Positions 50,557 to 59,312 of a stretch of 64,000 bases of DNA are shown one piece after another. The first letter of the stretch is position 1. Every line of letters begins with the position of its first letter. Both the position numbers and the translations under genes were made by a program. A model generated the notes under the pieces. It was not told the origin of the DNA. It saw only the letters and a list, made by a program, of their open reading frames with translations, and ran no database searches. This DNA is from JACVRN01 sp036403815 (lineage in GTDB: Bacteria; Acidobacteriota; Blastocatellia; Pyrinomonadales; Pyrinomonadaceae). The stretch is from assembly GCA_036403815.1 (NCBI GenBank), contig DASWQH010000014.1, positions 62,001 to 126,000 on the forward strand. The letters run 5' to 3'.

Positions 50557-52305
50557 TTATAAGCCAGCGAGCGCGAGGCTCTGAATGCGGCTGACAATCT
50601 CGCTCACTTTGACATCCTCGGACTTCTTCGTGCGCCTGTCGAAAAGCTCGACCATGTTGTCCGTAATCTTCTTGCCGACGACGACGCGGTAAGGGATGCC
50701 GATTAAATCCGCGTCTTTGAACTTAACGCCCGCACGCTCGTCGCGGTCGTCCAGAAGAACGTCCAGTCCGGCAACCTGTAAAGATTTGTATAGCCACTCG
50801 CCAGCCTCGCGCATGTCAGCCTGCTTGACGTTCGTCACCGTCACAACGCAATCAAACGGCGCAATCGTCTTCGGCCAGATGATGCCGTCCTCGTCATGAT
50901 GAAGCTCAATCGCCGAGGCTAAAATCCGCTCCACGCCTATGCCGTAGCTGCCCATGACGACCGGGACTTCTTTACCTTCCTGGTTGAGCACGCGCGCTCC
51001 CATAGCCTCCGAGTATTTCGTGCCGAGCTTGAAGATGTGTCCAATCTCAAGAGCCTTAGAGACTTCGAGCACGCCCTCCGCGCACTGCGGGCAGCCTTCG
51101 CCCGACGCAACCACGCGCAGGTCAACCCATTGGTCAACCGCAATGTCGCGCGAGAGTGAAACGCCTCTCAAGTGGTGGTCATCAAGGTTTGCACCCGTGG
51201 TCATGTTGCGTCGCCCGCGCAAGCCGCTGTCGGCCAGAATGCGAATCTCCTGACCATTTTCACGCGCCTTCTGCTTTGCCCCAACGCCGCCGAGGCTTCC
51301 TGCGTTTGCGCCCAGCAGCTTGAAAATCTCTTCCGGGTGAGCGGGACGCACGTCCGCGCCATGAAGAGCATCCGAGAGCTTCGTTTCGTGCAACTGGTGG
51401 TCGCCGCGCAGGAGCGCCAGCACGAACATGTTCCCTATATTCATGTCCACGACATAAACGAGCGTCTTTATCTGCTGGTCTGCTGTCGCGCCGCCGTGAA
51501 ACTTCGCAAGGTCTTCGATGGTACGCACTCCGGGCGTGGGAAACTCCACAGGTTCGTTGAGACCTATGCCGTCTTTCACCAACGGCAGGCGCGACGTGGC
51601 CTTCTCAAGATTCGCCGCGTAGTCGCAAAGCGAGCAGGTCGCAATCATGTCTTCGCCCGCGTCCGTCTTGACCATGAACTCGCTCGAAGCGGAGCCTCCC
51701 ATCGCGCCCGAAGATGCCTGGACTATGGTGTACTTCAAGCCGCAGCGGTCGAAGATACGTTTGTAAGCATCGCGCTGGTTCTGGAATGAGCGATCAAGCC
51801 CCTCCTGATTTATGTCGAACGAGTAAGCGTCCTTCATGATGAACTGGCGCACGCGCAGCAAGCCCGATTTAGGTCGCGGCTCGTCGCGGAACTTCACCTG
51901 AATCTGATACCAGATTTGCGGCAACTGTTTGTAAGAGCGAAGCTCATTTCTGGCAATCGCCGTGAACACCTCTTCATGTGTCATGCCGAGGCACAGGTCT
52001 GCCCCCTTGCGGTCGCGCAGGCGAAACATGTTGTCGCCCATCACAGCCCAGCGTCCCGTCTCTTCCCAGATTTCGCGCGGGTTCAGGGCGGGAAGATAAA
52101 ACTCCTGGCCTCCTATGCGATTCATCTCTTCGCGCAGGATTTGCTCTATCTTCAGGACGACGCGCTGCGCGAGCGGCAGATAGGAGTAGATGCCTGCGGC
52201 TAGCTGTCGCACCAGCCCTGCGCGCAGTAGAAGACGGTGCGAGACGACCTCTGCATCCGCAGGGACTTCACGAAGTGTCGGTATGAAAGATTCTGACCAG
52301 CGCAT
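50557..52305 (-). CDS. proS: Prolyl-tRNA synthetase
   Basis: 582 residues of the bacterial long-form class II enzyme: MRWSESFIPTLREVPADAEVVSHRLLLRAGLVRQLAAGIYSYLPL at the start, motif 2 FRDEPRPKSGLLRVRQFIMKDAYSF, an editing insertion domain (around residues 230-390), motif 3 GSYGIGVERILASAIE and an anticodon-binding C-terminus. It charges tRNA-Pro. The start is divergent from rpiB, with a class II element between them. Confidence 0.95.
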   Translation of the reverse strand: MRWSESFIPTLREVPADAEVVSHRLLLRAGLVRQLAAGIYSYLPLAQRVVLKIEQILREEMNRIGGQEFYLPALNPREIWEETGRWAVMGDNMFRLRDRKGADLCLGMTHEEVFTAIARNELRSYKQLPQIWYQIQVKFRDEPRPKSGLLRVRQFIMKDAYSFDINQEGLDRSFQNQRDAYKRIFDRCGLKYTIVQASSGAMGGSASSEFMVKTDAGEDMIATCSLCDYAANLEKATSRLPLVKDGIGLNEPVEFPTPGVRTIEDLAKFHGGATADQQIKTLVYVVDMNIGNMFVLALLRGDHQLHETKLSDALHGADVRPAHPEEIFKLLGANAGSLGGVGAKQKARENGQEIRILADSGLRGRRNMTTGANLDDHHLRGVSLSRDIAVDQWVDLRVVASGEGCPQCAEGVLEVSKALEIGHIFKLGTKYSEAMGARVLNQEGKEVPVVMGSYGIGVERILASAIELHHDEDGIIWPKTIAPFDCVVTVTNVKQADMREAGEWLYKSLQVAGLDVLLDDRDERAGVKFKDADLIGIPYRVVVGKKITDNMVELFDRRTKKSEDVKVSEIVSRIQSLALAGL

Positions 52306-52625
52306 GAGGGGTTCTGTTAGTAACTCCTTCCAACGTAAGCTCTCTGCTCATTCTCGCGCAACGTTAGTCTTGATGGCAAACCAAGCAAGGCAAAAACAGT
52401 ATTGAGTACTGAGTGATGAGTACTGGGCTAACGAGCTTTCTTCTGAGAAACTGTGTTCAAAGTCCCTACGGGACTTAAACGGATGCTGCTTTTCAAACAC
52501 TCTCTTACTCAGTACTCATCACTCAGTACTATTTTTATAAGTCTCTGGTTGCGCGCTCTAAAGCCGTGATGTACCATCGAAATTTGAATCACGCTCATAC
52601 ACTTTATGCCGGAGCACAAAAGCGG
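52306..52625. other. Divergent gap with class II element S2 and an embedded GTCCC palindrome
   Basis: 320 bases between proS and rpiB. Element S2 spans 52405-52530. In its loop is a single class I palindrome, AAGTCCCTACGGGACTT at about 52461-52477, without the rest of a class I element. Confidence 0.6.
52405..52530. repeat. Class II hairpin element S2 (perfect 21-bp arms)
   Basis: The arm at 52405-52425 (AGTACTGAGTGATGAGTACT plus G) is perfectly complementary to 52510-52530. Each arm is itself a partial repeat (AGTACTGAGTGATGAGTACT). About 84 bases lie between, including one GTCCC-type palindrome. Confidence 0.85.
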
Positions 52626-53114
52626 ATGAAGATTGCTCTTGCCAGCGACCATGCGGGCTACAGGGAGAAGGAGAAGCTCAAGCCATTGCTTCTTGAGCTG
52701 GGTCTGGAGGTCGAAGACCTGGGCACCGTCTCCGAAGATTCCGTGGATTATCCGGACTATGCCAGAAGGGTCGCCGAAGCTGTCGCGCGCGGGGATGCAG
52801 AGCAGGGTATTCTCGTCTGCGGGTCTGGGACGGGCATGGCTATCTCTGCCAACAAGGTGGCGGGCGTGCGTGCTGCCGTCGCGTGGTCGGAAGAGGTTGC
52901 GCGGCTCGCTCGCAGGCACAACGACGCCAACGTGCTCGCCTTGGGCGCACGCACCACCCCGCCCGAAGAGATTCCACTAATCGTTCGCGCGTGGTTCGAG
53001 ACGAAGTTCGAGGCCGGAGGCCGCCACGCCGCTCGCGTGGAAAAGATAGAACAGATGGAAAAACAGTCTGGAGAGTCTGGAGAGTCCAGAGAGTCTAGAG
53101 AGTCAACTAGATGA
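52626..53114 (+). CDS. rpiB: Ribose 5-phosphate isomerase B, with repeat-encoded tail
   Basis: 162 residues. MKIALASDHAGYREKEKL, EDSVDYPDYARRVAEAV, the catalytic-cysteine loop GILVCGSGTGM (C65) and NKVAGVRAAV identify RpiB, which interconverts ribose 5-phosphate and ribulose 5-phosphate. The normal domain ends near residue 145; the last 15 or so residues (QSGESGESRESRESTR) are written by tandem GAGAGTC-like units of class II element S3. ATG 52626 is used; the frame is open to 52566. The gene is just upstream of glyA. Confidence 0.92.
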   Translation: MKIALASDHAGYREKEKLKPLLLELGLEVEDLGTVSEDSVDYPDYARRVAEAVARGDAEQGILVCGSGTGMAISANKVAGVRAAVAWSEEVARLARRHNDANVLALGARTTPPEEIPLIVRAWFETKFEAGGRHAARVEKIEQMEKQSGESGESRESRESTR

Positions 53115-53164
53115 TTTTCTTTTGACTCTCAGGACTCTCCAGACTCCCAAGACTCTCAGGACTT
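53064..53164. repeat. Class II hairpin element S3 (GAGAGTCTG units)
   Basis: Left arm of repeated GAGAGTCTG/GAGAGTCCA units inside the rpiB 3' end; right arm of ACTCTCAGG/ACTCTCCAG units upstream of glyA. The glyA ribosome binding site GGGGAGAG begins just after it. Confidence 0.82.
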
Positions 53165-53178
53165 CTTTTGGGGGAGAG

Positions 53179-54480
53179 ATGAATAGACTTCTCAATGCGT
53201 CGCTTTCTGAAGTTGACCCTTTGATTGGCCGTGCGATTGATGATGAGGTTCGCCGTCAATCGGAAGGGCTTGAGCTTATCGCTTCGGAGAATTTTGTGAG
53301 CGAGGCCGTGCTGGAAGCGATGGGGTCTGTCTTTACGAACAAGTACGCCGAAGGGTATCCGAAGAAGCGCTATTATGGCGGGTGCGAGTTTGCAGATGTA
53401 GTCGAGCAGGCGGCCATTGACCGCGCCAAAGAGTTGTTCGGCGCAGACCATGCCAACGTCCAACCGCATTCGGGCGCACAGGCCAACATGGCCGTCTACA
53501 TGGCTGCGATTTCTTATGGCGATCAGATTCTGGGCATGAACCTCTCGCACGGAGGCCATCTGACGCACGGCCATCCGCTGAATTTTTCCGGCATCAGCTA
53601 CAAGGTAGCGGACTACGGCGTCTCGCGCGAGACCGAGCAGATTGATTACGACGAGCTGCAACGCATAGCCGAAGAGCACAGACCGAAACTTATAGTCTGC
53701 GGTGCTTCGGCCTACCCGCGCACGATTGATTTCGCACGCATAGGCGAGATTGCCAAGGCCGTAGGCGCGCGCATGTTCGCGGACATAGCGCACATCGCAG
53801 GCCCCATCGCCGCAGGACTTCATCCGTCACCAGTGCCGCATGCGGATTACGTCACGACCACCACGCACAAGACCTTGAGAGGCCCGCGCGGCGGCCTTAT
53901 CCTCTGCAAAGAAGAGCACGCCGTCGAAGTTAATAAGAAGCTCTTCCCTGGCGTGCAGGGCGGCCCGCTCGTTCACATCATAGCGGCCAAGGCGGTCGCC
54001 TTCGGCGAAGCCCTGCGCGAAGATTTTAAAGACTACCAGCGTAGGGTTCTGGTCAACGCCAAAGCGCTCGCGGCAGCATTACAGGCGCAGGGCTTACGCA
54101 TCGTCTCCGGCGGCACGGACAATCACCTGCTGCTGGTCGATGTCTTCATGGAAGGCAAAGGCATCACGGGCAAGGACGCCGAAAAGGCGCTCGATGCAGC
54201 GCACATCACCGTCAACAAGAACACGATTCCCTTTGATACCAACAAGCCGTTCGTTACTTCCGGCATACGCCTTGGCACTCCGGCTTTGACGACGCGCGGC
54301 ATGGGCGAAGAAGAGATGAACAAGGTCGGGCAGCTCATAGCAGAAATTCTTCACGACCCGCAATCCGAAGAGGTACGGCGCAAGGTCAAGCAGGATGTCT
54401 CTGAACTGACATCGCAATTCCCGCTCTATCCGCATCGCCTCAGGCAGAGGCCGGAGCAGGAAGCGATGGGAGCGGATTAG
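53179..54480 (+). CDS. glyA: Serine hydroxymethyltransferase
   Basis: 433 residues. LELIASENFVSEAVLEAMGS, NKYAEGYPKKRYYGGCEF, the THGHPLNFSG loop and the PLP lysine K231 in TTTTHKTLRGPRGGL are diagnostic. It converts serine and tetrahydrofolate to glycine and methylene-tetrahydrofolate. ATG 53179 is preceded closely by GGGGAGAG; the ATG-like start at 53122 in this frame is inside the repeat. An inverted repeat CGTGG...CCACG shortly after the stop may end the transcript. Confidence 0.95.
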   Translation: MNRLLNASLSEVDPLIGRAIDDEVRRQSEGLELIASENFVSEAVLEAMGSVFTNKYAEGYPKKRYYGGCEFADVVEQAAIDRAKELFGADHANVQPHSGAQANMAVYMAAISYGDQILGMNLSHGGHLTHGHPLNFSGISYKVADYGVSRETEQIDYDELQRIAEEHRPKLIVCGASAYPRTIDFARIGEIAKAVGARMFADIAHIAGPIAAGLHPSPVPHADYVTTTTHKTLRGPRGGLILCKEEHAVEVNKKLFPGVQGGPLVHIIAAKAVAFGEALREDFKDYQRRVLVNAKALAAALQAQGLRIVSGGTDNHLLLVDVFMEGKGITGKDAEKALDAAHITVNKNTIPFDTNKPFVTSGIRLGTPALTTRGMGEEEMNKVGQLIAEILHDPQSEEVRRKVKQDVSELTSQFPLYPHRLRQRPEQEAMGAD

Positions 54481-54581
54481 TAATCTGGAGTATAAAAGCT
54501 TCGTGGAAATTACCCCACGCCTGTCCAGCATGATTCCCGTGTTGAATATGAATGCGGGCACCTCCTCATTGAAAGGCCAAG

Positions 54582-55409
54582 ATGAAAAGATCAGCTAAAG
54601 TGATGCTGCCGATTTGTTGCCTCCTGCTGCTTGTTCTGCCGGTCGGTGATAAATGGAAATCAGAGATGTTTATGAAGACGGCTCAAGCGGTCGCCGTTGG
54701 CGATGTAAACGCATCGTCTACGAGAGTGCGTAGCGTCGTGGCAGCAGAACTCAAGGAGTATAATTTTTACTACAACGGCACAAAGTGGGTGCCGGGCTGG
54801 TTTCAGTGTGACGCATCCGGGGAGGTCGCAATATTCCGGGAAGGAAGCTATGAGAGTTTTTCGAAACGGCAACCGGCGCAGAAAGCCTTCCTGACCCTCA
54901 AGCAAACAGAGGAACCGGATTGCGGGATGATGAAGTGCTACTTCACCTTCACCGCGCAGGATAAAAAGGTCGTCGTGCGAGAGTCTAACTATAGGGATGA
55001 TGAAGCGTTCTGGACTGCGCAGTTCGGGCTGGCAATCTCTTCTAAAAAGGAGAGCAACCCGAATGAAATTGAACAGGATTGTCGCTGGTTTGAAAGAATT
55101 CGCCTCGCCGTCGTCACAGACCGCAGAAGCATCTATGTGACGGAGAGCGAAAAGGGTAAGCTCGAATATCAGAGCTACAATTACGAGCAGGCTTCTGACA
55201 AGCCTTCCGTGATGTTGAGAGGAGGCGCGCTCAGCATTGATAAAAGCAAAGGGATTGAAACCTTCACCTTTCAGAAGGCGGAGTACGCTTACGTCCTGAA
55301 TGTAAGCATCGTGGAAAGCCGCCCCTTTGTCGAAGTCATGGTGAAAAAGAACGGCGTGCTCGTTCAAACGGAGCGTTGCTTGAGCTACACCTACCTGAAG
55401 AAAAATTGA
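54582..55409 (+). CDS. Secreted protein of unknown function
   Basis: 275 residues with signal peptide (MLPICCLLLLVLPVG). The mature part has four or five cysteines (FQCDASGE, PDCGMMKCYF, QDCRWFER, ERCLSYTY) and alternating beta-type segments. No family recognised. It ends one base before a TTG that is in frame with the DinG-like gene, so the two may be coupled. Confidence 0.65.
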   Translation: MKRSAKVMLPICCLLLLVLPVGDKWKSEMFMKTAQAVAVGDVNASSTRVRSVVAAELKEYNFYYNGTKWVPGWFQCDASGEVAIFREGSYESFSKRQPAQKAFLTLKQTEEPDCGMMKCYFTFTAQDKKVVVRESNYRDDEAFWTAQFGLAISSKKESNPNEIEQDCRWFERIRLAVVTDRRSIYVTESEKGKLEYQSYNYEQASDKPSVMLRGGALSIDKSKGIETFTFQKAEYAYVLNVSIVESRPFVEVMVKKNGVLVQTERCLSYTYLKKN

Positions 55410-55461
55410 GTTGGCTTCTACTAATGAGTTGGCTTTCCTTGTAGCCGACTCCATAATTTAC

Positions 55462-57459
55462 ATGGAAGAGATTTTCGGGCGCGGCGGTTTGATTGCCCGC
55501 GCACATCCTGAGTACGAATACCGTCCCGGCCAGATTGCTATGGCCGAGGCGGTGCTGCGCGCTTTTCACGAGAAGCGGCATCTGATTGTCGAAGCGGGAA
55601 CGGGGACGGGCAAGACTCTGGCGTATCTTGTCCCGGCAATCGCGGCGGCGGTCTCGCGCGGCCAGCGTGTCATCATCTCCACGGGCACGAAGAATCTGCA
55701 AGAGCAGTTGATGGAGAAGGACATTCCGTTCCTGCAACGGGTGCTGCCCAAAAAGTTCACTGCCAGCACTATGAAGGGGCGCGGCAATTACGCCTGCCTG
55801 CAACGCATCAAGCGCGCTGAAAACTCTCCCGTGCTCGAAGGCTTAGACGAGCTTGATTATTTCGACGAGGTGAAGCGCTGGACAAGGGACTCGCAGACGG
55901 GCGACCGCGCGGAACTCACAGAGCTGCCTGAAAATCTATCCTTCTGGCGTCACATAGACGCGCGAAGCGAAACCTGTCTGGGACAGAAGTGTCCTGAGTA
56001 CGACCCGTGCTTCATCACGCGTATGCGCCAGCGCGCGGCGGACGCGGACATAGTCATAGTCAATCATCATCTCTTCTTCGCAGACCTGGCGCTTCGCGGA
56101 GGCGAATACGGGCAGGTGTTGCCGGACTATTCGGCGGTCATCTTTGACGAAGCGCACCTGATTGAAGACGTGGCGGCGGAATATTTCGGCGCGCAAGCCT
56201 CCAGTTATCAAATCGAAGACCTCGTGCGCGATCTTCAACTTCTGCCCATCACGAGCGTCGAGGCGAATCGGGAGTTGACGAAGACCGCAGGCCGCGTCAT
56301 GCGCTTTGCCGAAAATTTCTGGATGGGTTTTCGAGAAGGGCGCGGTGACGAGGGCGGAAGATTTCCTCTGCTGCCGGGTACGTTCGCCAGAAAGAATCGC
56401 GCGGGCGAGGTGGAAGCGACTGCGCTCGGCGATGCTTATCTGGGATTGGACGGAGCGTTGCAGAGAATGGAGACCACGCTCGATGCGCTCAGGGATGCCC
56501 CGCCCGAAGTTGAAAACCTGGTCAGGCGCATTCGCCAGCTTCGCTTTGATCTACAGTTCATCATCGCGGGCGATGACAATCATTTCGTCTACTGGCTTGA
56601 GCGCAGGGGGCGCGGCGCTTTCCTTCGCGCATCGCCGATAGATGTTTCGGGGCTTCTACAGGACAAGCTCTTCGAGCGCGTGGAGACCGCAGTCTTAACT
56701 TCCGCGACGCTCTCCAGCGCAGGCAGTTTCTCTTTCATACGCGAGCGGCTGGGTCTGACGGAGACTGAAGAACTCGTCGCGCCGTCGGGCTACGATTTTG
56801 AGAATCAGGCGGTGCTGTATCTGCCGCGCAGGCTTCCAGACCCGCGCTCGCCGCAGTGGAATGACGAGGCCGCGGCGGAAGTCGTCAAGATTCTGAACGC
56901 CTCAAGGGGGCGAGCCTTCGTGCTCTCGACCAGCTTTGCGGGCATGAACGCGCTTTACGAACGGGTCTCGCGCGCGGTTGATTACCCCTGCTTCCTACAG
57001 GGAAGCGCGTCGAAGGCTGGCTTGCTGGAAAAATTTCGCCAGACGCCCAATGCCGTGCTCTTTGCTACGGCCAGCTTCTGGCAGGGGGTGGATGTGCGCG
57101 GCGAACAGCTTTCGTGCGTCATCATCGATAAGCTGCCCTTTGCTGTGCCGTCCGACCCGGTGGTGGCCGCGCGCCAGCGTTTTATAGACGAGCAGGGCGG
57201 GACTAGCTTTTACGAGTACAGCGTGCCGCAGGCGATTATCAGCCTGAAGCAGGGGCTTGGGCGCTTGATACGCAGCGCGACCGACAGGGGCGTGCTCGCC
57301 GTGCTAGACCCGCGCCTGCGTACAAAAGCCTACGGGCGTCTCTTTCTGGAAAGCCTGCCGCCATGCCGCGTCACGTCCGACATAGAAGATGTCTCGCGTG
57401 TGTTTGACGACGAGTCCCAAGCCCCAAGTCCCAAGTCCCAAGTGGAATTTACATCCTAA
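55462..57459 (+). CDS. DinG-like (XPD-type) ATP-dependent DNA helicase
   Basis: 665 residues from ATG 55462 (the frame is open from TTG 55411). Walker A AGTGTGKT at 45-52, four iron-sulfur-cluster cysteines at 112 (GRGNYACLQ), 172, 177 and 183 (TCLGQKCPEYDPCF), DEAH at 229-232, then TSATLSSAGSFSF and the C-terminal motifs ATASFWQGVDVRGEQL and QGLGRLIRSATDRG. It belongs to the 5'-3' Fe-S helicases that unwind R-loops and D-loops. The final residues (ESQAPSPKSQVEFTS) are encoded by class II element S4 units. Confidence 0.9.
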   Translation: MEEIFGRGGLIARAHPEYEYRPGQIAMAEAVLRAFHEKRHLIVEAGTGTGKTLAYLVPAIAAAVSRGQRVIISTGTKNLQEQLMEKDIPFLQRVLPKKFTASTMKGRGNYACLQRIKRAENSPVLEGLDELDYFDEVKRWTRDSQTGDRAELTELPENLSFWRHIDARSETCLGQKCPEYDPCFITRMRQRAADADIVIVNHHLFFADLALRGGEYGQVLPDYSAVIFDEAHLIEDVAAEYFGAQASSYQIEDLVRDLQLLPITSVEANRELTKTAGRVMRFAENFWMGFREGRGDEGGRFPLLPGTFARKNRAGEVEATALGDAYLGLDGALQRMETTLDALRDAPPEVENLVRRIRQLRFDLQFIIAGDDNHFVYWLERRGRGAFLRASPIDVSGLLQDKLFERVETAVLTSATLSSAGSFSFIRERLGLTETEELVAPSGYDFENQAVLYLPRRLPDPRSPQWNDEAAAEVVKILNASRGRAFVLSTSFAGMNALYERVSRAVDYPCFLQGSASKAGLLEKFRQTPNAVLFATASFWQGVDVRGEQLSCVIIDKLPFAVPSDPVVAARQRFIDEQGGTSFYEYSVPQAIISLKQGLGRLIRSATDRGVLAVLDPRLRTKAYGRLFLESLPPCRVTSDIEDVSRVFDDESQAPSPKSQVEFTS

Positions 57460-57492
57460 CGCTGTGGGCTTGGAATTTGGGACTTGGGACTT
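57413..57492. repeat. Class II hairpin element S4 (AAGTCCC units)
   Basis: CCCAAGTCCCAAGTCCCAAG in the 3' end of the helicase gene pairs with CTTGGAATTTGGGACTTGGG and following bases before queD. The arms are repeats of the 7-mer AAGTCCC. Confidence 0.82.
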
Positions 57493-57506
57493 TAGACTTA
57501 TAAATT

Positions 57507-57890
57507 ATGAGCGGAATGTTTGAAGTGATGATCGAGCGCAACTTTTCGAGCGCCCACCAGTTGCGCGGCTACCGTGGGAAATGCGAGAACCTTCACGGGC
57601 ACAACTACAAAATAGAAATCTACGCACGCGGGCGCGAGCTTAACCACATAGGTCTGCTGGTTGACTTCGTTGAATTGAAAACGGCGGCGGACGAGATAGT
57701 ACAGTTTCTAGACCACAAGAATATCAACGAGCTGCCGCCCTTTGACGAAGAGCTGAACCCTTCGGCTGAGAATCTGGCGCGATTCATATTGGAGCGAATC
57801 AGCTCGCACATCAAAGACGAGCGCGTCGAAATCTTCAAGGTGCGCTGCTTTGAAACGCCCACGAGCGTTGCGACCTACCAACTGGAATAG
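57507..57890 (+). CDS. queD: 6-carboxy-5,6,7,8-tetrahydropterin synthase / 6-pyruvoyl-tetrahydropterin synthase family
   Basis: 127 residues. Zinc ligands are H17 (SSAHQLR), H30 and H32 (CENLHGHNYK), with catalytic C26. Later segments are GLLVDFVELK and the NPSAENLARF motif. QueD makes 6-carboxytetrahydropterin from dihydroneopterin triphosphate for queuosine; the family also includes eukaryotic-type PTPS, but the CxxxHGH arrangement fits QueD. No other queuosine genes are adjacent in this window. Confidence 0.9.
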   Translation: MSGMFEVMIERNFSSAHQLRGYRGKCENLHGHNYKIEIYARGRELNHIGLLVDFVELKTAADEIVQFLDHKNINELPPFDEELNPSAENLARFILERISSHIKDERVEIFKVRCFETPTSVATYQLE

Positions 57891-57993
57891 CAGGGATGAG
57901 GGATGAGGGCAGAGGGACGAATAAGAATAGAGTGAAGCATTCAGTTGAATCTGTCACTTCAGTTCCTTTTCATCCCTCCGCCCTCATTCCTGC
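57891..57993. repeat. Class II hairpin element S5 (GGATGAG units)
   Basis: CAGGGATGAGGGATGAGG directly after the queD stop pairs with CCCTCCGCCCTCATTCCTG before the end of the convergent gene. The arms repeat the 7-mer GGATGAG. Confidence 0.75.
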
Positions 57994-58626
57994 TCATATC
58001 GTCCACTCGTTATTAACTATGCCGACCAGATACCACTCATTGCCCATCTTCTCGAAGACGAGCCACAACTGCTGCCAGTCCATCCCGCCCCCCTGTGGGG
58101 CTGTGATGCCATCGTGTGCGTATCTGACGAGGATGGCGCGCGGGTAATTCTCCAACACATTATTTATATCTGTTCCGGGGCCTCCCCTGTCCGGCGGGTT
58201 GTATCCGACCTCTTTGTTTGTCAGCAAGTCCAGCCGGTAGACGAACCTGTTGAAGTACTGTCGGAAGGTCATGCGTATGGGATCGCCTGAGCCGTCCTGC
58301 TCGCCCCATACAAGTCTTCGGTTGCTCCTGTAAAGGCTGACGACTCGCTGGCGGCTCAACACTATCGCATTTTTCTTATCAACATACACGTAAGGCGAAA
58401 AGCGCACGCCCTTTCGAGGATGTACGAATGTCGATAGCCTCTGCATATCTCGATTCTTGAGGGCGAGCATGACCTGTCTGGCGCGCACTTCCACGATTTT
58501 TTTTGCCTCGGCTGACGAGAGGGCATACTGGGGAATGTTGCCGGAAGCATCCTGTGCGGTCACTCTTTGCGTAAAAAGCGCCGAGAGAAGAATCGCGGTC
58601 ATTAAAATCGTGGCAAGTTTTCGCAT
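57994..58626 (-). CDS. Secreted NTF2/SnoaL-like-looking protein, copy 1 of a tandem pair
   Basis: 210 residues with signal peptide (TILMTAILLSALFTQRVTAQ). The body includes KIVEVRARQVMLALKNRDMQRLSTFVHPRKGVRFSPY, and the end is QLWLVFEKMGNEWYLVGIV. The arrangement suggests an NTF2-like fold, but the function is unknown. It is clearly a paralog of the next gene upstream (58641-59279) and lies 14 bases from it, so a tandem duplication. Confidence 0.7.
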   Translation of the reverse strand: MRKLATILMTAILLSALFTQRVTAQDASGNIPQYALSSAEAKKIVEVRARQVMLALKNRDMQRLSTFVHPRKGVRFSPYVYVDKKNAIVLSRQRVVSLYRSNRRLVWGEQDGSGDPIRMTFRQYFNRFVYRLDLLTNKEVGYNPPDRGGPGTDINNVLENYPRAILVRYAHDGITAPQGGGMDWQQLWLVFEKMGNEWYLVGIVNNEWTI

Positions 58627-58640
58627 CTCATAAACCTCTC

Positions 58641-59279
58641 TCAGATGGTCGGAGAGTCTTTAACTATCCCGACGAGATACCACTGGCTGCCCATCTTCTC
58701 GAAGACGAGCCAGAGCGTGTCCCAGCCTCTCTCGTTCGGGTCGGAGTTCGGCTCGTAGTATTCGATGACAATCGCGTGAGGATAAAAATCCAGCACATTC
58801 GGTATCGTGTTGCTTCGCTTGTGCTGCGTGTTGTAGCTTACCCGGCTCGCCTTCAGATAGTCCTGCTCGTAGACGTACTTGCTGAAATATTCTCTGGCAG
58901 TCATACGCATGGGCTTGCCCGATTCGTCTGCCTTGAACCAGACCGAAGGGCGGTTGTTCCTGTAGAGATTCCGTACCTGCTGACGGCTCAGCCGCCTGTC
59001 GTCACGGTCAACCCATGAGTAGGCAGAGAGTCGCAAGCCCTTTTGAGGATGAACGAATTCGGAAAGCTTCTGCATGTCCTGATTCTTGATGGCAAGCAGC
59101 ACCTCTCTGGCGCGTGCTTCTATGATGCCCTTGGCGCGTGCCGCGGGGATTCTGTATTTAGAAGTGTCTTTGGAGTATTCGTAATCTTCCTGCGCGTATG
59201 CGCCCGGCGTCCGGACTGTAAGAGCTGTCGAGACAATCGCGGCGGTCAGGAATAGTACCGCCATCACACGCATGCTCAT
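58641..59279 (-). CDS. Secreted protein, copy 2 of the tandem pair
   Basis: 212 residues with signal peptide (VMAVLFLTAAIVSTALTVRTPGAYA). It matches its neighbour over the whole length: IIEARAREVLLAIKNQDMQKLSEFVHPQKGLRLSAY and TLWLVFEKMGSQWYLVGIVKDSPTI. Both keep the sequence FVHP.KG, which may be a functional site. Function unknown. Probably co-transcribed with the genes on either side, all on the minus strand. Confidence 0.7.
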   Translation of the reverse strand: MSMRVMAVLFLTAAIVSTALTVRTPGAYAQEDYEYSKDTSKYRIPAARAKGIIEARAREVLLAIKNQDMQKLSEFVHPQKGLRLSAYSWVDRDDRRLSRQQVRNLYRNNRPSVWFKADESGKPMRMTAREYFSKYVYEQDYLKASRVSYNTQHKRSNTIPNVLDFYPHAIVIEYYEPNSDPNERGWDTLWLVFEKMGSQWYLVGIVKDSPTI

Positions 59280-59312
59280 ATGCTCTGCTCTCCTTAACAG
59301 AAGTTCGAATGG

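Noticed and set aside
53107..53823. Open frame of 238 codons on the minus strand
   Set aside because: Antisense to glyA; composition typical of a shadow frame in GC-rich DNA.
54660..55454. Open frame of 264 codons on the minus strand
   Set aside because: Antisense to a gene with a signal peptide and good start; no family features.
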